From positions 1 through 18,340 of the forward strand of contig JAHJUB010000159.1 of assembly GCA_018829455.1 (NCBI GenBank): a DNA stretch of 18,340 nt. Reading direction: 5' to 3'. The position numbers and the translations under genes are program-made. Shown piece after piece: positions 14,074-18,340 of this stretch; position 1 is the first letter of the stretch; every line of letters begins with the position of its first letter. Below the pieces are notes generated by a model, which searched no databases, was not told where the DNA came from, and was given only the letters and a program-made list of their open reading frames with translations. Origin of the DNA: Candidatus Omnitrophota bacterium. Its GTDB lineage: Bacteria; Ratteibacteria; UBA8468; MWAK01.

Positions 14074-14090
14074 ACATTTATCCGGAAAAA

Positions 14091-15701
14091 ATGGTCAAAT
14101 ATATTTTTGTAACCGGCGGAGTGCTTTCTTCTTTAGGTAAGGGCGTGGCTTCCGCTTCCATCGGCACGTTGCTTGAGGCGCGCGGCTACCGGATTACGCT
14201 GCAGAAATTCGACCCCTACCTTAATGTTGACCCGGGTACGCTTACCCCTTACCAGCACGGAGAGGTGTTTGTTACCAAGGACGGCGCGGAGACAGACCTT
14301 GATTTGGGGCACTACGAACGTTTTACCACCCTGACTCTGGGTAAGATTAACAATACGACCGCGGGCCAGGTTTACCACGATATTATTGAAAAAGAGCGCC
14401 GGGGCGATTTTCTGGGACGGACCATTCAGGTCGTGCCGCACATCACCGATGAAATTAAGCGTCGGATAAAAAGGGCGCGTCAGGGGAAGGTTGAAATTGT
14501 GATAACGGAAATCGGCGGCACCGTCGGGGATATTGAGAGTTTGCCTTTTCTGGAAGCGATTCGTCAGTTTCGCCGGGACGTTAATCCGGAGGACACCTGC
14601 TGTATCCATCTTACCTACGTGCCTTATATTCGCGCGGCCGCAGAACTGAAGACCAAGCCCACCCAACACTCGGTGGAGCGCCTGCGCGAAATTGGCATCC
14701 AGCCGGACATAATCATCTGCCGGACGGAAAGGCCGATTTCCGCGGAAGCCCGCGAAAAGATCAGTCTGTATTGTAACGTTTCACCGGAAGCGGTGGTGGA
14801 AGCGCTGGATACCAGTTGTATTTACAGTATCCCGCTTGTTTTTCACCAGGAACGGTTGGACACGGTCATCTTAAAGCGGCTCCGTATGAGGCCCAGGCCC
14901 TCCCGGCTGGCAAAGTGGGAGAAGTTAGTTAACATTATGCAGCAACCGAAGGCCGAGGTAGAAATTGCGATGGTGGGAAAGTACGTGCGGCTCCAGGATT
15001 CCTACAAATCTTTGGATGAGGCCCTGTATCACGCCGGCATCCCCAGCCGGGTTTGCGTCAAAATCCGGAAGGTGGATTCGGAGGCGTTGGAGAAGGAAGA
15101 GGACCTGGCAAAACACCTGAATGGGGTTGCCGGCATTCTGGTGCCCGGCGGTTTTGGCGTGCGCGGGGTAGAGGGAATGATTTCCGCCATCCGGTATGCC
15201 CGGGAAAACCGGATTCCCTGTTTTGGAATCTGTTTGGGGCTTCAGATTGCGGTTGTGGAATTTGCCCGGAACGTTTGTGGTTGGAAAGACGCTCACAGCA
15301 CGGAATTTAATCCGCAGACCGCGCACCCGGTTATCGCTATTCTGCCTTCTCAGAAAGACGTAAAAAATCTGGGCGGGACGATGCGGCTGGGCGGCTATCC
15401 CTGTGTTCTAACCGCTAAAAGTATCAGTCGGCGTGCCTACGGCAAGAACCGTATTAATGAAAGACACCGGCACCGGTTTGAAGTTAACCCGGAATTCTTA
15501 CCGGAAATCAGGAAAAAGGGGCTGCTGACTGCCGGACTTTCGCCGGACCGCCGGCTGGTGGAAATAGTGGAGTTGAAAGACCACCCGTTTTTTGTCGCCA
15601 CCCAGTTTCACCCGGAGTTTCAATCCCGTTTGTCATCGCCTCATCCGCTCCTGGCCGCGTTTATCTCCGCTTGCTTAAAATATAAGGAAACAATAACGTA
15701 G
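14091..15701 (+). CDS. pyrG: CTP synthase
   Basis: The 536-aa enzyme aminates UTP to CTP using glutamine and ATP. The synthetase domain opens with YIFVTGGVLSSLGKGV (about 4-19), then LNVDPGTLTPYQHGEVFVT, DLDLGHYERF and EIGGTVGDIESLPFLEA. The class I glutaminase domain has PGGFGVRG, the nucleophile Cys381 in FGICLGLQ (Cys379 in E. coli), and His507 and Glu509 in FHPEFQSR. The ATG at 14091 is preferred because the family starts two to three residues before KYIFVTGG. An in-frame TTG at 14070 would add seven unrelated residues. It follows kdsB, whose substrate is CTP. Confidence 0.97.
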   Translation: MVKYIFVTGGVLSSLGKGVASASIGTLLEARGYRITLQKFDPYLNVDPGTLTPYQHGEVFVTKDGAETDLDLGHYERFTTLTLGKINNTTAGQVYHDIIEKERRGDFLGRTIQVVPHITDEIKRRIKRARQGKVEIVITEIGGTVGDIESLPFLEAIRQFRRDVNPEDTCCIHLTYVPYIRAAAELKTKPTQHSVERLREIGIQPDIIICRTERPISAEAREKISLYCNVSPEAVVEALDTSCIYSIPLVFHQERLDTVILKRLRMRPRPSRLAKWEKLVNIMQQPKAEVEIAMVGKYVRLQDSYKSLDEALYHAGIPSRVCVKIRKVDSEALEKEEDLAKHLNGVAGILVPGGFGVRGVEGMISAIRYARENRIPCFGICLGLQIAVVEFARNVCGWKDAHSTEFNPQTAHPVIAILPSQKDVKNLGGTMRLGGYPCVLTAKSISRRAYGKNRINERHRHRFEVNPEFLPEIRKKGLLTAGLSPDRRLVEIVELKDHPFFVATQFHPEFQSRLSSPHPLLAAFISACLKYKETIT

Positions 15702-15726
15702 TGTAACTAAAAACGCTGGAGGTTCT

Positions 15727-16734
15727 ATGGTTAAAGTGGGTATAATCGGAGCCGGTTTTATGGGCGCAATGCATAGTCAGTGCTACAGTTTGATGCCCGG
15801 CGCAAAATTAGTCGGAATAGCTGATATCAGGAAGGATAAAGTGGCGGAACTGGCGGAGAAGTTTAACGCGATGTCATACGATAATGCCGAAGACCTGTTG
15901 AAGAACCCGGAAGTAGACGCGGTTGATATTTGCCTGCCGACCTATCTTCATCCGGAGTGGGTGATTAAGGCCGCCGCGGCCGGGAAGAGCGTCATTTGCG
16001 AAAAACCGATTGCTTTGAAGGTTGAGGACGCGGACCGGATGGTTGCAGCCGCGGATAAGCACAAAGTCATTTTTATGGTGGCGCAGGTAATCCGTTTCTG
16101 GCCGGAATACATTCGGTTAAAAGAAATCTATGACCGGAAGGAATTAGGCGGTCTGATTTCACTTCACTTAACCCGGCTTTCGCCTACGCCGACCTGGGGT
16201 TGGGAGAACTGGCTGGGCGATGCTCGGAAGAGCGGGAGCGCGTTGGTGGACCTGCACGTCCACGACACGGACTACCTGCTTTATCTTTGCGGAAAACCGA
16301 CGAGTCTTTACTCCTGCGGCCGCAAAATGGAAGGAGGTTACTGCCATATCCTGACTTCCTTCAAGTATCCGGATTTTATCGTAACCGCAGAAGGCGGCTG
16401 GGATTTTGTAGATACCTTTCCTTTTCGGATGGCTTTCACGGCCAATTTTGAAAAGGGAACGGTTGAATACAACAGCTTTACCGCCAACCCTTTTGGTGTC
16501 TACACCAAAGGAAAATCAGAGTTTCCAATATTGGCCCAGGAGAATCTCCAGGCAGAAGGCGGCGGCAACGTTTCCGCGCTGGGCGGCTACTATAACGAAA
16601 CAAAGTATTTTGTGGAATGCGTGGAAAAAGGCAAGAGGCCGACTATCGTGACACCGGAAGCAGCGCGGGATTCCCTGGCGCTTGTTTTAAAAGAGTACCA
16701 GTCCGCCGAATCCGGCAAAGAAATAACCTTATAA
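15727..16734 (+). CDS. Gfo/Idh/MocA-family oxidoreductase
   Basis: This 335-aa NAD(P)-dependent dehydrogenase has an N-terminal Rossmann fold, VGIIGAGFMGAMHSQCY (4-20), a nucleotide-binding IADIRKDK (31-38), DICLPTYLHPEWV and the family motif CEKPIALK (91-98). The C-terminal catalytic domain contains SALVDLHVHDTDYLLYLCG (171-189), the DxxxHDxD motif with the likely catalytic His179. Substrates in this family are sugars, inositols or amino-sugars; none can be assigned here. The start is fixed by GGAGG 4 nt upstream. A TIM-barrel isomerase follows after a repeat-filled gap, a pairing common in inositol and sugar catabolism. Confidence 0.92.
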   Translation: MVKVGIIGAGFMGAMHSQCYSLMPGAKLVGIADIRKDKVAELAEKFNAMSYDNAEDLLKNPEVDAVDICLPTYLHPEWVIKAAAAGKSVICEKPIALKVEDADRMVAAADKHKVIFMVAQVIRFWPEYIRLKEIYDRKELGGLISLHLTRLSPTPTWGWENWLGDARKSGSALVDLHVHDTDYLLYLCGKPTSLYSCGRKMEGGYCHILTSFKYPDFIVTAEGGWDFVDTFPFRMAFTANFEKGTVEYNSFTANPFGVYTKGKSEFPILAQENLQAEGGGNVSALGGYYNETKYFVECVEKGKRPTIVTPEAARDSLALVLKEYQSAESGKEITL

Positions 16735-16735
16735 G

Positions 16736-16848
16736 GTAGGGGAGAGGCTACGTCCCCTCCCGAATGTGGTGCGAGGCTTCAGCCTCGCTCCATTTCGTAG
16801 TGCGACCCTCCCCACCTACTACACGTGGGGACAAGTTTCAGGGTCGCC
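16736..16848. repeat. Composite palindromic region before the TIM-barrel gene (copy 2 of the GTAGTGCGACCC repeat)
   Basis: Three units stand in a row. GGGGA..TCCCC (16739-16757) starts with GTAGGGG at 16736. GCGAGGCT-TC-AGCCTCGC (16771-16788) is a perfect hairpin. GTAGTGCGACCCT (16797-16809) pairs with AGGGTCGC (16840-16847), with an inner CCCCAC/GTGGGG stem (16810-16815 and 16825-16830). It occupies nearly the whole intergenic gap and ends 18 nt before the next ATG. Confidence 0.75.
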
Positions 16849-16866
16849 AACATTGGAGGTTTCCTT

Positions 16867-17709
16867 ATGAAAAAGAGCATCAGTTACTGGTCGTTTCCGT
16901 CGAACTTAAGTCTGAAAGAATGTTTTGTTTTGGCCAAAAAGGCCGGTTTTGAAGCGATTGAAGTTGCCCTGCCGTCCGGAAAGGAAATCACCCTTGATTC
17001 CGGCAAAGAAGATTTGATTCAGGTTAAGAAGAAGGCGAATGAAGCCGAACTGGAATTGAGCAGTCTGGCGTCCGGACTCTTCTGGGATTATTCTCTGACT
17101 TCAAACAGTTCGGAGACCAGGGAGAAGGCAAAGCAGATTGTCAGGAAGATGCTGGAATTTGCTTCCTATCTCGGCGTGGATACTATTCTGGTCGTACCGG
17201 GCGCGGTGGATGTTTTTTTCAAACCCGGCGGCGAAGTTGTTTCCTATGATACAGCTTACGAACGGGCGCTCTCGGCTTTGAAGGAATTGGCGCCGGTAGC
17301 CGAGCAATACCGGGTGAATATCGGGGTGGAGAATGTCTGGAATAAATTTCTGCTTTCTCCGTTGGAGATGCGGGATTTTATAGACAGAATTGACAGCCCT
17401 TTTGTGGGCGCCTATTTTGACGTGGGAAACGTAATTCTCACCGGATACCCGGAACAATGGATTCGGATTCTGGGCCAGAGAATCAAAAAGGTTCACCTTA
17501 AGGATTTTCGCAGTTCCGTCGGAAATGCCAATGGTTTCGTGGACCTCCTGGAAGGCGACGTCAATTGGAAAGAGGTCATCGCGGCGCTTAAGGAAGTCGG
17601 TTACGACGGATACCTTACCGCAGAGATGATGCCGCTTTACAAGGAAAATGACCAGGCGCTTATTTACCAGACCTCCCATGCCCTTGATTTCATCCTGAAC
17701 CGAAAGTAA
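16867..17709 (+). CDS. Sugar phosphate isomerase/epimerase, xylose isomerase-like TIM barrel
   Basis: This 280-aa protein is of the AP endonuclease 2/xylose isomerase-like superfamily. It has the metal-ligand set expected for the fold: Glu155 in IGVENVWNKF, Asp185 in AYFDVGN, His210 in KKVHLKDF and Glu253 in LTAEMMP. FEAIEVALPSG (28-38) and GVDTILVVPG are typical early strands. Such enzymes isomerise or epimerise sugars or inositol-derived ketoses. The upstream oxidoreductase suggests a joint pathway, but the substrate is unknown. GGAGGT 6 nt before the ATG at 16867 fixes the start. A longer frame from 16825 would translate the repeat arm. Confidence 0.9.
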   Translation: MKKSISYWSFPSNLSLKECFVLAKKAGFEAIEVALPSGKEITLDSGKEDLIQVKKKANEAELELSSLASGLFWDYSLTSNSSETREKAKQIVRKMLEFASYLGVDTILVVPGAVDVFFKPGGEVVSYDTAYERALSALKELAPVAEQYRVNIGVENVWNKFLLSPLEMRDFIDRIDSPFVGAYFDVGNVILTGYPEQWIRILGQRIKKVHLKDFRSSVGNANGFVDLLEGDVNWKEVIAALKEVGYDGYLTAEMMPLYKENDQALIYQTSHALDFILNRK

Positions 17710-17715
17710 CGCCGG

Positions 17716-17746
17716 TGTCATTCTGAGCGATAGCGAAGAATCTCGT
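17716..17746 (+). repeat. Dispersed 31-bp repeat, copy 2 (TCATTCTGAGCG type)
   Basis: It matches 6957-6987 in opposite orientation at 29 of 31 positions. It begins 7 nt after the TIM-barrel stop codon and is followed at once by a GTAGTGCGACCC element. Confidence 0.8.
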
Positions 17747-17752
17747 AGTAAC

Positions 17753-17837
17753 GTAGTGCGACCCTTTCCGGGTCGCCGGGAGGGGACTTACCCCCCTGAC
17801 AAGGGGGGGCGAGGGGGGGTTACAGCCCCTCCCCTAC
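17753..17837. repeat. Palindromic repeats (copy 3 of GTAGTGCGACCC) joined to a GGGAGGGG..CCCCTCCC element
   Basis: GTAGTGCGACCC (17753-17764) with GGGTCGC (17770-17776) forms a 7-bp stem. The adjacent GGGAGGGG (17778-17785) is inverted at CCCCTCCC (17826-17833), which ends in CCCCTAC at 17837. The interior has a C6 run and two G7 runs. The whole region starts GTAG and ends CTAC. Confidence 0.75.
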
Positions 17838-17870
17838 AAAATCGCTATTTTCCCATTCCCGCCCTTTTGC

Positions 17871-17899
17871 TTGCCGAATTCCGGCCGTTATAGTACAAT
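17871..17899 (+). promoter_or_regulatory. Promoter for the GerMN-domain gene
   Basis: TTGCCG (17871-17876), a 17-nt spacer and TACAAT (17894-17899) give a predicted start near 17906 and a leader of about 38 nt. A TTGACA at 17912-17917 has no good -10 partner. Confidence 0.55.
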
Positions 17900-17943
17900 A
17901 TATTATCTAAGTTGACAGTCATTATGCCTATTCACTGATTTTT

Positions 17944-18340
17944 ATGAAGAAGACAATCGGTTACGTAGTTCTTTTTTTGCTCCTGGTGGTGGCCGGTTTT
18001 TTCACGTATAAGGTATTTGTGCCTTCGGCCAATTTTGAAATTTTTTACCGGATGTTGCGGGTTGGCCGTGCCGGGGAAATCAACCTCTATTTTACCCAGG
18101 GTGAAATGATTGTTCCGGTGGTGCGTAAGGCGCCCCGGCTTCGGTCTGTTGACGAAAAAGTTAAGAACGTAATGACCCTTCTCCTACAGGGTCCGGATGA
18201 AGCGGAAAAAGCAGCCGGTTACGATTCCGCCTTGCCCCAGGAAGCGCAGCTTCTGAGCGTTTTTATGGAGGAAGACACGGTTTTGTTAAATTTTTCCAAG
18301 CAGATTGACGAAGGCGGCGGGACGGAAATGATGCTGGCCC
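17944..18340 (+). CDS. GerMN-domain protein (partial, 3' end outside window)
   Basis: Only 132 codons are present. Residues 1-24 are a short basic start with a membrane segment (YVVLFLLLVVAGFFTY), so the protein is anchored or exported. From about residue 45 the sequence fits the GerMN domain: INLYFTQGEMIVPVVRKAPR, then EKVKNVMTLLLQGPDEAEKAAGYDSALP, then LLSVFMEEDTVLLNFSKQID. In GerM and LpqB-type proteins this domain is extracytoplasmic and its partner is unknown; outside spore formers it occurs in many bacteria as a single domain. The gene has its own promoter. The ATG at 17944 has no strong Shine-Dalgarno, and no alternative start fits as well. Confidence 0.85.
   Translation, partial: MKKTIGYVVLFLLLVVAGFFTYKVFVPSANFEIFYRMLRVGRAGEINLYFTQGEMIVPVVRKAPRLRSVDEKVKNVMTLLLQGPDEAEKAAGYDSALPQEAQLLSVFMEEDTVLLNFSKQIDEGGGTEMMLA

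Noticed and set aside
14070..14090. TTG start for pyrG with seven extra residues
   Set aside because: CTP synthases begin just before KYIFVTGG; the TTG also overlaps the end of the mntP remnant.
17753..17837. Rho-independent terminator after the TIM-barrel gene
   Set aside because: The stems are strong but are not followed by a T-tract; termination there remains possible but unsupported.

Overview
The window looks like chromosome from an uncultured, Gram-negative bacterium of candidate-phylum type. Kdo activation (kdsB), a SurA/PpiD-type periplasmic chaperone and a rhomboid of the rhombosortase type imply an outer membrane. An archaeal-type phosphoglycerate mutase (ApgM), a free-standing URO-D-like protein and the Gfo/Idh plus TIM-barrel sugar genes resemble what is found in Omnitrophota/Ratteibacteria-like genomes. 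That placement is an inference; no rRNA or tRNA gene was seen.

Layout. A DnaQ-exonuclease/DinG-helicase fusion runs leftward off the window start (1-1043, minus). Divergent from it, a consensus promoter drives a rhomboid/rhombosortase gene translationally coupled to a URO-D-like gene, followed by rhamnulokinase (rhaB). A gene-poor stretch (4567-5001) then holds a 159-bp inverted-repeat element and a duplicated scrap of the apgM 3' end. Next come a BrnT/BrnA toxin-antitoxin pair and the intact apgM on the minus strand. From 7044 rightward lies rsmI, a parvulin-less SurA-like protein, glgC and a 479-aa secreted protein of unknown function. A second rightward block is aroC-aroK-kdsB with ATGA overlaps, then a 34-codon mntP remnant and pyrG. 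It is followed by a Gfo/Idh/MocA oxidoreductase, a xylose-isomerase-like TIM-barrel protein and the start of a GerMN-domain lipoprotein-like gene running off the right end.

How the genes connect. aroC and aroK give the end of the shikimate pathway. kdsB uses CTP supplied by pyrG to activate Kdo for LPS. glgC gives ADP-glucose for glycogen. rhaB, the URO-D-like protein, the oxidoreductase and the TIM-barrel protein look like carbohydrate or methyl-group catabolism of unknown substrate.

Most notable observations. (1) A 50-bp double-hairpin palindromic element with GTAGGGG/CCCCTAC ends sits in frame inside aroK and adds about 17 residues to the LID region. (2) Related GTAG...CTAC and GTAGTGCGACCC...GGGTCGCC palindromes occupy most sizeable intergenic gaps. 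(3) The brnTA module is bracketed by two copies of the apgM 3' end. (4) An internally deleted mini-mntP reading frame lies upstream of pyrG. (5) Several genes have a -10 box only 7-9 nt before the ATG and no Shine-Dalgarno, suggesting leaderless transcripts.
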